NCBI GenBank assembly: GCA_002917075.1
Contig: NTMA01000093.1
Span: 1 to 64,000 of the forward strand
Source: Hawksworthiomyces lignivorus
Taxonomy: Eukaryota > Ascomycota > Sordariomycetes > Ophiostomatales > Ophiostomataceae
DNA length: 64,000 nucleotides
Reading direction: 5' to 3'
Both the position numbers and the translations under genes were made by a program. The notes beneath the pieces are model-generated. The model saw nothing but the letters and a program-made list of their open reading frames with translations. It had not been told where the DNA came from and searched no databases. Below are positions 1-12,230 of the stretch, in pieces. Numbering within the stretch: position 1 is the first letter of the stretch; each line of letters starts with the position of its first letter.

Positions 1-382
1 TTTTTTTTTTTTTTTTTTTTTTTTTTTTGGAATGTCGGCCACTGACTAGCGCAAACATATGCATAGTATAACTGGCTAGCCACAATACCACACACCATCT
101 GTTTTTAATGCGCATGCGTAAAGTCTAGCCTATGGTGTAAGTCGTGGTAGCGTACCAACACAAACGGCCTATCTCCTTTGCCAGAGGCGGCCAACTATCC
201 TCGTAGACTCATGTTTCATGAAGGCGTTGATCTCTTTGTCGCTGTGAGGGTTTGGCATTCTTATATAAATATCATATGTAACAAAGTTCCGTAAAGCTAG
301 ATTCGCAGCACACATCTTAGAACGACATATAACGTAGGTTATTGAGAGAGGACGCTCTATATTTATCGAAGACACCTATATC
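1..382. other. Intergenic start of window with poly-T tract
   Basis: Bases 1-28 are an uninterrupted T run. The rest is unremarkable AT-rich sequence leading to the first gene. I see no gene, tRNA or repeat here beyond the homopolymer. Confidence 0.5.
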
Positions 383-2071
383 TTGTCGTGCATTGACAAG
401 ATGGCAATCCTCCCTGCAAGAAAATCTGCGGCCGTCTCTATCAGCCGTGGGCAATACATCAAAATAGTAAACACTCATGGAAAGCAAGTCGTCGATTTTT
501 GGGCCTTCAATCCAAAGGACTCCCACGACTTCCTGTCCATGGTACACACTCGAACCATACTTTTAAGCATCGCAATTCGCAAGGGAGACCAGCTCTACAG
601 CACGCGTCGCAAGCCAATGCTTACACTGGTAGAGGATACGACAAGAGGTGTTCATGATATGATCTGGTCAGCATGCGACACAGAACGCTATCGCATGCAG
701 GGCGCAACAGGATATCACGACAATTGTACAGACAATATGCATGGTTCAATCAAGACCAGCTTCCCAGATTTACAAATAGCAGCCGACTGGGTTCCTGACC
801 CGCTGAATCTCTTTATGAATGTTGCCGTAGATCACCACGGTAACCTTGACATCCGGCCGCCAACGAGCGAAAAGGGGCAATACGTTGTTCTCAGAGCCGA
901 GGCAGATCTGGTCATAGTCATGAGTGCTTGCCCTCAAGACATGGCTCCTGTCAACGGTGGTATGCCCACCGATTGCGAATATACTCTCTATGAGGATGAA
1001 GACCGCCAATCGCTGGTCAGAAGCCCAGAACAAGGAGAAAGTGCCGGCGAACAGCAAATACAGGCTGCTGCATTAACTATTCCTGCTCCAAAATCAATGA
1101 GTGTTCGACCTATGCGTGTTAAGGTGGCACTATCATTTGATTTTGATGCAGTGTCACATTGGCTCGGCACTGGATGCCACCCTGATAACAATATGGCAGA
1201 CTATAGCTCTGGAATATTTGCAGGGCAAATCGGTTGCTTGCGATTGCTGCATGTCTTGAAAAATAACGGAATTGCGGACAGAGTTACCTGGTTTATTCCT
1301 GGCCACACGATGGAGACTTTTCCTGATTCTGTCCAAAAAGTTGTCGACTCTGGGGCTGAGATCGGATTGCATGGCTATTCTCACGAGGGCATCTACCAGA
1401 TGACAACTGAGCAAGAGCGCGACGTCCTGTTAAAATGCATTGATATTGCAACAAAGCTGTGTGGTAAAATGCCTCGGGGTTACCGCGCACCTATGTACAC
1501 AATCCGTGAGACAACGGTGTCATTATTGCGGGAGCACGGCTTTCTCTACGACACTTCGCTCATGCATCACGACTCTCAGCCGTACTGGACCCCGGCTGAC
1601 CCACCCATCGAAAAGATAGACTTCACAAAGGATGCGGCGTCCTGGTTAAAACCGACGCCGATTGTCAATCCTTCTACAGAAGCAGCTAATCCGCTTATCT
1701 CTAACCGTCATCCTCTAGTTGAAATTCCTTGCGGCTGGTACAATGAAGACATGATGCCGCTGCAATATCTCCCGCATCTTGCAAATAGCATGGGATATGT
1801 GTCGGTGCATTCAATCGAGCAGACATGGAAAGATAAGTTCATGTGGCTCTGGGACAATGCGCGTGCACTCGGCGAAGCTGATCCATCTGCCGATTTTGTA
1901 TTTCCCATTCTCATGCATCCGGACACTAGCGGCATGGCTCATATTATTGGTATGGCAGACCGCATGATCAAATGGCTGAAGGGCTGGGGTGACAGCATTG
2001 AGTTCTGTACACATGAAGAAATTGCACGAGACTGGCTACAATCACAGAAAGAGAAACTCGCAAAAGATTAA
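383..2071 (+). CDS. DUF1989 - polysaccharide deacetylase (PuuE/cyclic-imidase-like) fusion protein
   Basis: Single-exon gene of 562 aa. Residues about 10-215 match DUF1989, the urea-carboxylase-associated family, in which the bacterial members CgdA/CgdB form carboxyguanidine deiminase. Residues about 245-555 are a NodB/polysaccharide deacetylase barrel of the PuuE-allantoinase and cyclic-imide-hydrolase type. Visible metal-site elements are SFDFDA (Asp) and LHGYSHEG (HxxxH), with RGYRAPMY downstream. No signal peptide is seen, so a cytosolic C-N hydrolase on a small imide, ureide or similar compound is more likely than a cell-wall enzyme. The start at 383 is the first Met; MAILPARK seven codons later is an alternative. 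Domain identity is well supported; substrate is unknown. Confidence 0.85.
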   Translation: MSCIDKMAILPARKSAAVSISRGQYIKIVNTHGKQVVDFWAFNPKDSHDFLSMVHTRTILLSIAIRKGDQLYSTRRKPMLTLVEDTTRGVHDMIWSACDTERYRMQGATGYHDNCTDNMHGSIKTSFPDLQIAADWVPDPLNLFMNVAVDHHGNLDIRPPTSEKGQYVVLRAEADLVIVMSACPQDMAPVNGGMPTDCEYTLYEDEDRQSLVRSPEQGESAGEQQIQAAALTIPAPKSMSVRPMRVKVALSFDFDAVSHWLGTGCHPDNNMADYSSGIFAGQIGCLRLLHVLKNNGIADRVTWFIPGHTMETFPDSVQKVVDSGAEIGLHGYSHEGIYQMTTEQERDVLLKCIDIATKLCGKMPRGYRAPMYTIRETTVSLLREHGFLYDTSLMHHDSQPYWTPADPPIEKIDFTKDAASWLKPTPIVNPSTEAANPLISNRHPLVEIPCGWYNEDMMPLQYLPHLANSMGYVSVHSIEQTWKDKFMWLWDNARALGEADPSADFVFPILMHPDTSGMAHIIGMADRMIKWLKGWGDSIEFCTHEEIARDWLQSQKEKLAKD

Positions 2072-2535
2072 TTTATTTACTTATTATTTTTATTTATATG
2101 TATATATTGGAAATGGGCCAGGACGACCCAGCTTCTGAAGATTTTGATGTGGCATCGATTGATAAAGAGGAAAATAACCAAGGCGTTCAATTTTCGTGCA
2201 GGCCGCCTTTTACGTTCAATATAATGTCCAGCGAGAATCTGCTATTTTTGCAGGGCCGTTTAGTTTGAATCAAGGGCCTTGATTCAAATCAACGAAGGTT
2301 TCCAGAGATGACAGTACAACGCAGTTTGTCTGGTAATGGTGTTTTGAAAGTAAATAAAATAAAATAAATACGCAGCGACTTAATAATTTTGTTCAAATTG
2401 AATACAGGGTTAGGGTATATGTTTTGTCTGTTGGAAGAGTTGGGTGCTGCTCAATTGTGGCTTATTCAATTTTCAAAAACTACGAAAGGACCCAATCATC
2501 CCTAAATAAGTAAAATATCAACTATCTAGGCTTTA

Positions 2536-2690
2536 GAGTTTAATCGTATTTATTAGCCAATCCTGACTATTTACGTCTAATCTAGGTGGAACCCTCTGGG
2601 GCAAAAACCACCGTCTAGTTAGGTGAAGATATTATTATACATAATGGGACAGTCTGAGTAGTAGTAGTAGTAATGGTAGTAGTAGTGGTT
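2536..2690 (-). mobile_element. Solo LINE 3' tail
   Basis: Read on the minus strand, this stretch is nearly identical to the 3' end of the LINE fragment at 31000-31142. Both have (ACT)n repeats, a TTTTTGCCCCAGAGGG box and a terminal AATAAATACGATTAAA. No coding part remains, so this is a severely 5'-truncated insertion. The flanks (2072-2535 and 2691-2764) hold no gene; a T-rich tract lies at about 2692-2709. Confidence 0.75.
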
Positions 2691-2764
2691 ATTTTTTTTT
2701 TTTTTTTTCGTGTCTAATGATCCATTTGATATATTGAATATGCACCAAATATATGTAAATAATG

Positions 2765-3160
2765 TTAGCTCTGCGAGGCCGCTTGAATGACATATCCTAC
2801 AATAAGAGACCCCACTACTCTAAACCGCCACTTTTCATTCCACGGAACTTTAACCATGCGCTCAGCGTACTCTATTCCCACACCTCCTACGTATTCATTG
2901 CTCGCTTGTTCATATACTCTAATTGCCCCTTTGCTCTTAAGAACATCAACAATGACAGCAACAGTACCCGTAGGAGGTACAATCCTTTCGCCACTCTGTG
3001 GTTCTTTCCAAACAATATAACATTCGCCGTATTGCGGTTCAAAATATTTCTTCAACTCATCTTCCGTTTGTTTTGGTCCCGGTATCTTCTCCATCTCGGT
3101 TCCTGTTGCGGTCGAAGATTGTGAATCATCATGATCCTTCGTTTTCTTTTTTGGCGCCAT
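2765..3160 (-). CDS. Small lysine-rich hypothetical protein
   Basis: ORF of 131 aa if translation starts at the Met at 3160 (MAPKKKTKDHDD...), which gives a basic, Ser/Thr-rich N-terminus. An upstream in-frame Met at 3220 gives 151 aa, but the 20-residue extension looks non-coding. The body contains YFEPQYGECYIVWKEP and EYVGGVGIEYAERMVKVPW, which look like a compact globular fold. I do not recognise the family. It has no membrane segment except a weakly hydrophobic C-terminus. It lies between a LINE tail and the Rieske gene. Confidence 0.45.
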   Translation of the reverse strand: MAPKKKTKDHDDSQSSTATGTEMEKIPGPKQTEDELKKYFEPQYGECYIVWKEPQSGERIVPPTGTVAVIVDVLKSKGAIRVYEQASNEYVGGVGIEYAERMVKVPWNEKWRFRVVGSLIVGYVIQAASQS

Positions 3161-3968
3161 GTTAGGGTCCGTCAAGGCTAGGATAGCGCAATGAATGTTC
3201 TTAGTAGAAGCCCGTATCACAATTTTAAGATGAGAAACTGTAACGCTTTCGACTTCTAGAGTGGATGTTGTTACGTTGATAGAAATATAAAGGACGAGGT
3301 ACTACCGAAAATAGTGTAGAAATTGTTCTAGAAGGGTAGAGAGTGTCGTGAATGGGGAAATGGTAACGATCTATATCGCCAAAAATAGACCGTGAGATTT
3401 GCTACCTCGCAGGTCTGTATCTGCAACGAGGTTGTTGTACTTGGATACGGAGTATAATAAATATTGTCGCTGAAGTGAGTCAGGCTAGATGCTCGATTCA
3501 TTATGGCTGTTTATCGTGTTCTTGCCTGATTGATCGTGAGTCATCGTCTAGAAGTGCCCGGATTGTCAAGGACGTCGTGGATCTAGTCGTCAACTATTTG
3601 AGGGGTAGCGGAGAGTTGGACTCGAATGAGGTCAAAATCAAATGGCGGCCCGATTCTGGCCGAGAAGATCCAGGAACGTTAGGCATCGACAGTCTAGGCT
3701 GAGGAAAAGGATAAGGTTACTATGTTTTTATCTAGGCTTTAAGTAAGCAATCAAACACAGGTAGTCAAAGTGGTGAAGCACGCTCATAGGTCAAACTCAC
3801 TCTAATGGATAATATGTGGGTCTACCAAACGGCGGAAAGACTTTAACTCCAAATCTCAAATTTGCTCAAAATAATATTTGTTCTCCCTAATACTGACAAC
3901 TATGCAAGACAACCTGAGAAGCAGGTAATACGATTCACATACATGCACCTCGCGAGTTAAATGCAACG
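3161..3968. other. Intergenic, no convincing gene
   Basis: AT-rich spacer. An open frame at 3475-3702 (75 codons) starts with ATG but resembles no family, and I do not support it as a gene. No repeats stand out. The 3' part is the promoter of the Rieske gene. Confidence 0.4.
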
Positions 3969-4656
3969 ATGTTCCTTCCATTTTCACCTTTTAATTGCCG
4001 CGACCAGTCGTCTTGGTTTTTCGCCGGCCTTGCCTCTTCTTATCCTAACATCCAGGTGCCAGGCGAAGGAGGTATTCGGATAATATCAGAGTCTCGACCT
4101 TGCGGCAATAGCAAATCCGCTCCTGGCTGCAAAGTATTTCAAGTTTTAGAGAAGCCCAATTCTGCTAGCCCGAGTGCGACAGAAGTCCTCATCGACGATG
4201 ACGCATTGCTCGAGGCTTCTGATGCATTGAACGACCAGGTTCTCGTGTTCCAGTACAGGGGACAATTCCACGCCGTTGATCACGTAGGGACTATTTCCAG
4301 AGAGACAAGATAAGAAGCAGAAGATGGAGCTACTAGGATACTAACCGATGAATAAGAAATGTCCACACATGTCGTATCCACTGTCTCTTGCAACTGTATT
4401 CGACATTGAAGATTTCGGGATTGTGCTTAGCGCCGGTCTGACCTGCCATAAGCACGACTGGTCTTTCGATTTATTCACCGGACTTGGTGATAGAGGCAAC
4501 TATAGGCTTAAAATATGGGAGCTAGAGTTGAGAGACATATCTCAAAATAACAGCGAACGAGAACACGAAAATTCGCCTGCGTCTTTGCCACTAAGCGCGA
4601 CACCTGCTACGGTTGATAAAGAAGTTTGGGTCAGGAAAAAACCACGAATTGGTTAA
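3969..4656 (+). CDS. Soluble Rieske [2Fe-2S] domain protein
   Basis: Two exons, 3969-4283 and 4357-4656, give 204 aa. The 73-nt intron has GTAGGG, a CTAAC branch site and AATAAG ends, and is phase 0. Splicing joins FHAVDH to KCPHMSYP. Rieske cluster ligands are Cys-Pro-His in exon 2 and Cys-His-Lys-His 25 residues on (LTCHKHDW), so the intron lies just before the first ligand pair. No transmembrane helix or oxygenase catalytic domain is present, so this is a ferredoxin-like electron-transfer or regulatory Rieske protein rather than an oxygenase alpha subunit. The N-terminus has SSWFFAGLASSYPNI. It lies beside a 2-oxoglutarate dioxygenase, but a functional link is unproven. Confidence 0.8.
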
Positions 4657-4844
4657 CAGAGCTACTAGTCAGCCAGAATATGCAAGACGGTGCTGCTGTT
4701 CGAAGAGAAATCGGCAACTTCGTCTTAAATATATATGACGTATAAAATATACCATGGATAGACTTTAATAAGGGGTATTAATAACAACATTCGCAATATA
4801 GGACTAGTTTCTTTGTACAAGCCTACGATATACCCAAGAATCGG

Positions 4845-5262
4845 GACTCATCCATGTGCGCCAGCTCGGCAGCGGGGAAGACCCTGGAAAGTATTGCTCC
4901 ACTGCAAAACACCACCCGGAAACTCCCGGGGGGGCCGGACTCCGATTGACCTGAATCACCGCCTAAACGTAAGGGGGGGCCTTCGGCCCGCCCCATACTA
5001 CGGTGACTCAAACGGAGCCTCCACATACCAGACTACAGATTGGCAACTTAACTTGAAAAAGATATGTTACCGACGTAGGATGTAGGCCCCCACTGCTATC
5101 TTAACCTTTTGTTTTGTTACAGTACATATCACGGTAATCACCAGATGGACTAACCAACATATAGATAACCATCGCCGAATCAACAGTGGTTTTCGCACCA
5201 GTGGTTCCACCTAGAATATACGTAAATAGCCAGGATTGGCTAATAAATACGATTAAATCCTA
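4845..5262 (+). mobile_element. Degraded LINE 3' fragment
   Basis: Translations around 4890-5040 retain DLNHRLN and a YGDSNGAS-like end, matching the C-terminus of the LINE ORF at 30.2-31.0 kb. The trailing bases to 5262 match its 3' UTR (GGATTGGCTAATAAATACG). Frameshifts and a poly-G run make it non-functional. 5263-5505 holds no gene. Confidence 0.7.
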
Positions 5263-5505
5263 ATTTTTATGCAAATATTCCTATGTGAAGAAGGAAACCT
5301 TGTATTAAGGATATGATTTCTCTTATTCAATGACTTCACTAACCTTAGAACAAGACCTCAAATGCAGCTCGGGAAATTAATGATTGTACATAATAGTTCG
5401 TAGCACAAGTCATAATGTTTTTCAGCCTTCGTCACCTTGAGATTGCGGCTAGCAGAACTAATTTACTACCATTGGCTGTCCTCTACGCGCTGTCATAAAT
5501 TTATC

Positions 5506-6848
5506 CTATTTTCTCAGAGCCTCTCTCCGACTTGTGCTCTGGGGGTCAAAGTACGGTTTCTCTCCTAGACTGACGGCACGGCTACCCTGTCTCTCACCCA
5601 GTCCTTCCTCATAAGCATAATCAGGCGTCGCAGCATGATATACACTCCGGTTGTCCCAGATAGCGAGGTCATTTACATCATGCCATTTCAATCTCACCTG
5701 CAAGTCATGATTTTCAACGACAAGCTGGTTGAACCATTCCAAGAAGTGTTGGCTCTCAGCATCAGACAGCCCATGGATACGCTTAACGTGATGTCCAACA
5801 GCAAAAACGCTTTTCCAGCCAGTAACTGGATTTGTGCGAACTACGGGGTGGATGGCCTCAAGGACTTCGCCGACATTTTCTGGGGCGCCACGAGGAGCTG
5901 TGTATAGCTCAAAGTTATTGCGTGCTGCAGACTCATTGAACGATGGTTGAGCATAGTAAGCTGTCAACGTGTCAAGAAACCGGCGAAGAGTAGGCGAGAT
6001 ACGATCGTAAAGTTCATAACCAGAGGCCCAGAGAGTATCTGAGTAAAAATACCGGGTTGATTAGTTTTGTATTTTCTCTTGATTGAAGAAATGAAGTTGA
6101 GGACTGCAGAGAGGTGGAAGATTTCATCATACCTCCTCCGGTCTTGGGTAGCTTCGTCAATCTCAGCAGGGCATAGTCACTTGGAACCGGCTCAAATGTA
6201 ATATCCGAGTGCCACTGATTCTTGCCGCTCTGCCGTCTTGAGCTGAATCCGAAAGCAGTGAAGCGATCTGCAAATAGCTTCTTGGCCTGCTCCGATGAGA
6301 TGACACTAATCTCGTCGTCTTTGCCGCCATGGTCACGGCCTGCATTGTTGATTGGGTGGATATGAAGTTTAGAAGTAGAAGGCTTGCCCGAGAGCTCTCC
6401 AAGTCGCTGAACGAGCTCCTTTTGAAGGTCATCCGTAATATTATCTTGTTTACGGAAAAATACCACACCACGTTGAGAGACTAGACGATACATGGCTTTA
6501 TGTTAGCATGATATTGTTTCTGCGCAGATGATGAGTGATTTCTGTGAAAATCGTACCAGTGATGGCAAGATCTCGCAGCAGTTCATCCGAGTTTGGAGCT
6601 CTTAGCCACTCAGCAAGATCTACATTGGTAAACTCCTTGCCAATGACCGGTGTCACATCGAAAGACTCGAACCTATCCAGGGCTCCACTCAACTTGAGGG
6701 GCTCTTTATGAGCCGTTTCAAGCTTTGGAAGCTCTTCCTCGAAATTGCCCCCATTGTTTAGGCTGCCCTGCTTTGTCTTCGAAAGAAGAGGCTTTTGAGA
6801 AACTGCTGGTGCCGTCTCTTGAACGGTGTCGATGGCAGACGGCGGCAT
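5506..6848 (-). CDS. TauD/TfdA family Fe(II)/2-oxoglutarate dioxygenase
   Basis: Three exons, complement(5506-6038, 6133-6495, 6557-6848), give 395 aa. The introns are 61 and 94 nt, both GT-AG; the first has a TGCTAACAT branch site. The iron ligands are visible as His-x-Asp in NQWHSDITFEPVPSDYALLR and the distal His in NRSVYHAATPDY, with an Arg-containing C-terminal segment for 2-oxoglutarate. Fungal members of this family hydroxylate or desulfonate small acids (taurine, sulfonates, phenoxyacetates and others); the substrate here cannot be told. It is expected to be cytosolic. The N-terminal 60 residues are low-complexity linker. All exon phases agree with the family, so it looks intact. Confidence 0.88.
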
Positions 6849-8042
6849 CTTTGTTATATATTGGGTATATATATAAATATGTCTGTGTTTGTGCGTGTAT
6901 GTGAAATAAAATACAAAGAAACTAAGAACGAAGCCTGCTTTAAATTTTCTTTGACTTCGTTTGCTTTTTGCAATTCAATGAAATCATGCCATGGACGACT
7001 ACAGGTGCTTATATATTACTCATGATTCGTAGCTTAAATATATCCCCCACATTGTCTTTCTGTCACGCAATACCATTGATATTAAGCATCATATTCGCTG
7101 GGCTAAAGAACAGTATAGCTATCTGATATTACAGGGCTAGAATTAGCTAGTTTTGTATTGGTTTTATGATGCGAGTATACCTGAAGGGCCACAGCACTTG
7201 TTCGTAGCTTTAGGTATATGACACCTTAATAGCTTCAATGAGGAGAAGAAGGAATCTGGGCGAATCCAATGCTGTTGTTGAGCTGGAAACATCCCACTAG
7301 CCAGTAATGAGCTTGCGCGTACAGAGAAGGGTGTATTACCCCACGTTATTTCTCGCAGTTGAGGTGGTGTAATCTTAGCGCGGATTATGAACGCGTTGCT
7401 CAATTTGGACGCACTTCTTCAGGAATTGTAAGACTCGTCGGTGCCGACTTGGTCCAGCTTCTCGGAGCCAGGCCGGCGAAATTATTATAGATCGGCCTTC
7501 TGGCCTCCGATAAAGATTTATAAATCCACTGATCTGTCCGGATAATGTTTAATCTTGGTGGTGTATCAGAAGAGAGCACGAACTTCTAATTCTCTACACT
7601 CTCTACCAGTTGAAAGCCACAAAAGATCCCTGCTACTAAATTTGACGAGTTTCTCATTATAAATGTAGCATGCCCTCATCCCATGCTAAGCAAATAACAT
7701 AAAATACTAAGAACAGCACGAGCCTCAATTTAGAATAAGGAGTTGTGCCTAAGATTGACATGTTGAACATACCGTCAGGGTCTTATATTGTCGGCTACCG
7801 TATTTTGACTTGACTATCATTGACAAATGTTTTAAAGCTGATACAGTTTTGCCACAAATGGCGATAGTGATATTGTAGCATCTTCAAAACCTCTGGCACC
7901 TACTTAAAAAAGAGTGTGATCATATTTGTTTGAGACGTTGAAAGAGTGTATGATAAGAGAGCCCCATCTCCTATTTTCGAATGCCAATCTACGTTTACGG
8001 CTCCCAGAATTCGTGTCAATAGACTTTATCTGGCTCGATAGT
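6849..8042. other. Intergenic between TauD-like gene and thi4
   Basis: About 1.2 kb of AT-rich DNA. It holds the TauD promoter on the minus strand and the 3' flank of thi4. Short ORFs (for example 7164-7403 minus) have no recognisable similarity. No repeat or operator-like palindrome of the 16-bp type was found. Confidence 0.4.
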
Positions 8043-9200
<1,158 letters not shown>

Positions 9201-9256
9201 CTATTAGTATGTGAACAGTCCTCTAAAGGGAAGACGGGGGTAGTGGGGGAAGCAGT

Positions 9257-9416
9257 CATGATCCTTTCGCTGGTATTATCCAGATCAAGTTTGGGCCGTA
9301 TAATCTCAGCCATGCCGCCTCGTCTTCCTCTTTGACACGCCGATCTAAAAGGATGTGTCTTCCAGTTAAAAGGGTCGCCAAAGAGAGAAAACGGAAGCAG
9401 CAGGCACCGGCTCATG
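9257..9416 (-). promoter_or_regulatory. TPP riboswitch in thi4 leader
   Basis: On the minus strand, upstream of thi4, the conserved TPP aptamer blocks are present in order: GGTGCC, then a long variable P3 arm typical of fungi, GGCTGAGATTATACGG, and GATCTGGATAATACCAGCG at about 9268-9286. The ends CATGA (9416-9412) and TCATG (9261-9257) can pair as P1, and GCC/GGC pair as P2. A TACTAAT branch-like site and AG dinucleotides follow between the aptamer and the ATG. This fits the known fungal mechanism, in which TPP changes splicing of a 5' UTR intron and lowers expression. Confidence 0.93.
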
Positions 9417-12230
9417 CGTAATACTTTATCATACAGTTACCCGTTGTATAAAGACCATCTTGATAGGATATGGAGCGAAAAGGTCCATGATAGATGCTCG
9501 AATGCAGTGAACTAATGGCTGCTCCTACACACAAGGTTGGATTCGGTTCTGTGACGCGTGTTAGTATGCTTGCCACAAAGGGAACTCGGTGAGCCTTAAA
9601 AAGGAGTGAGCTTGTTTACTAAAAGTGTAGAGTGGTAAATGATTTGCTTCCTAGTTAAGCTTGTACGAACGAAATCAGAACTCGAGCTCTTGTTGATGTC
9701 GAAAGAGAGAGGCGATAAAGGACAAAACTTGAGATGGTAGGGGTGTGTTTCTTTATATATCACACAACCCCTCAGCAGAGAGGGGTAGTTAGGAATTGTC
9801 TTCAATACCACTCGTTAGAATGAGAGACTACGCTACCGCACAAAAATTGGCGCTGGATTAGCGTATCATGAGGTTTAGGGTGTGCCCGTTCGACCGGCGT
9901 TTGCGTCATTCATTTCGATCAGTTAGTAAGTCATTGATTTCAAGTTTGCGAAACCGGCTACGTCTAGGGCGTCGAGAGTGGAGCAAAACATGAAGCATCC
10001 TTGCATTTTTATAGGTTGCATAAAAGTTCTCTATATTTTGGATTGTGGTAATCTTTTTTCTGAAAATAACTCGTTTCTGCAAGGCATTTGAGAACCACGG
10101 AAATAAAAGAATGAATAATATTCCTCAGTGGTGTAAATAACATTCCGTCCAATTCTAGACTATTCCCCCCCCCCCCCCCCCCCCTTGTTTTTTTTATTTT
10201 TTTATTTTTATTTTTATTTTATTTTTATTTTTGGATACCACTTGAATTTGCATTGGTAAAGCTAGCAAGTTCTACTGAGCAGATGTTATTTCGGATCAAC
10301 CCTAAACTATTGTATTAAAGGGACAAACTTCTTTGCGAACGCAAGCAAATATAATAAAAATAAAACAGCGAACTACAAGTTTGGGAAGAAAAGGAGTATT
10401 ATTTATATGGTGAAGAACAACACGTATTCAATTTCTAATAAAGCCCAAGTGGTGGAGCTGTCATTTGACCCTGGTGTAAATCGGCAATATTATCTTGTAT
10501 GGCACCCTCGAACATAGGCTAGAAGATAGAAGACAATGCGGCGTCCCGACTGGAAAATCTACCGGCTACATTAATAAAATTTATTATTTTCCGTAAGAGC
10601 ACCATTTTCAAGCAAATTCTCGATTTTATGCCTTTTTGGAATCATATCTTTACAGTACAGGGCCAAGGCGGCACCCATAATTCCAAATGCTAACGAAGTA
10701 GGAATGAAGTTTTCCTAGATAAACGGAAGTTGACAACAGAGACGTGTTTTGCTTGTTGGATTAGGGGTCTTGGCTGTAAGCAGCTCATCTGAGAGTAATT
10801 GCAGCATCTGTTTTGCAGACAACTGTAACTGCTTGCATTACTGCATCAGTGACACCTGGAATTCCAAAAATGCCAGACGGCCCATTGACAAGAATTGCTG
10901 GCATTAGTTGTGATAAAGATAAACTAACAAGGCAGGCTGCTAGTGCTACCTTTGGCAGGAGATCACATCCTCTGCTTCTGATACCATTGCCAATCACACT
11001 TGATTAACAAGCTGGCGCAACGGCGCTGCCTGTGTACCTTGCGAAGCTCACTAAATCTCTAGAGATGCCCGAGACACATCTACGGCATGCAGAACTGCGT
11101 AATCGTGATTGCTAAGTACGTTCTGACGAAGTAGGTGTAGCTACTGGCGACGGCTAGGGTTTTGAAATTGCTGCACCACTTTCATTATAATAGCATGAAG
11201 GGATCTAATTTTAAGATGCTGGTTAGAACGGAACACCGAAACTAAGGGACAAGAATTGCAAAGGGAGTATTTCATTAGCAAATCTGATTTGCTTTTTTCT
11301 TATGTCTTCTTCCTTCCTTGAAGCAATTTGAATTCCTGTAATTTAATGGAAGCTAAATAAAATTTAAGTTGCTAATACGCATAAACCATGCCTTGGAGTT
11401 ACCCACTCATCATTTTGATCATCCTCAATGTCGCTATTTATCAGAAGCGCTGTTGCGTTTTGGCTACCCTCTGTCTTCTGGACGATATGCTCGATGGCAT
11501 GATGCTGAGATTCTTCAATTTTGTCAGATTGCCCGTGGTTCAGTTCTATTGCTGGTGGTATAATCTTCTTGATGGTTATTTTTTACTCAGGAAAATAGCA
11601 TTCAAGATCCTATGAATAATTTATTGAACATCATTACTCTTGACCAGTAATTTTGGACATTATTGATATGTATATTTGCATTAAACCTTCTTTCCATACG
11701 GGGCCCAATTCTGGCAATATTTGCCTTATCTGACTGTGTTGTCGTATTATGGGAGAGGTCACTATATGGAGCTAGGACTCCTACTACCGACAGCGTTTAC
11801 ACGAACCTAAGCCTTACCTTTATGCTAGTGTTGCCACCCCTGTGAAGTAATTTTGAGGATTGCGAATCATTAGCGTTAGCACTCCGCAATGTTTTGAAGC
11901 CATTAACCCATCTTGCACTAGCTATGCCTGAGCTGTAGTTGAGAAGCATGGAGAAGCCTACTGCATAATAATTGGAGTTCGGAGTTGGCGGAGTAGCTTT
12001 TCCCTCACAAAGAGTTTGGTAGACAATTACAGCATCGGAAATTGATGCGCGGGTGTGCAGGACACATGACACATCATAAACACGAAATATATAAACTCGC
12101 TAGCGGAGCCATCCCAAAAGACGGGCATCAATGCCCGGTTAGTGCTTAAGCACTAAAGATATTCACTTGAGATCCCATTCCCTTTTTGCTAACACGTCGG
12201 CGTACCACTACATGGTATCTTGCCAAGAGA
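9417..12230. other. Long gene-poor intergenic region
   Basis: About 2.8 kb with no convincing gene. Small ORFs at 9596-9811 (-), 10785-10997 (-), 11369-11615 (+) and 11797-12072 (-) show no family motifs. A homopolymer and low-complexity block sits at 10165-10232. It may hold decayed sequence, but nothing can be identified. Confidence 0.4.
10165..10232. repeat. Poly-C tract followed by T-rich (TTTTA)n tract
   Basis: Twenty consecutive C residues at 10165-10184 are followed directly by a pyrimidine-rich TTTTTA-type low-complexity tract to about 10232. Length is probably polymorphic and hard to sequence accurately. Confidence 0.85.

Noticed and set aside
1..28. Poly-T run as a terminator or chromosome-end feature
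   Set aside because: A plain homopolymer; no telomeric repeat and no gene ends here.
3475..3702. 75-codon plus-strand ORF before the Rieske gene
   Set aside because: No family resemblance, no conserved motif, and composition like the surrounding noncoding DNA.
10785..11007. Overlapping small ORFs on both strands
   Set aside because: Hydrophobic, low-complexity reading frames without recognisable domains; overlapping frames on both strands argue for chance.
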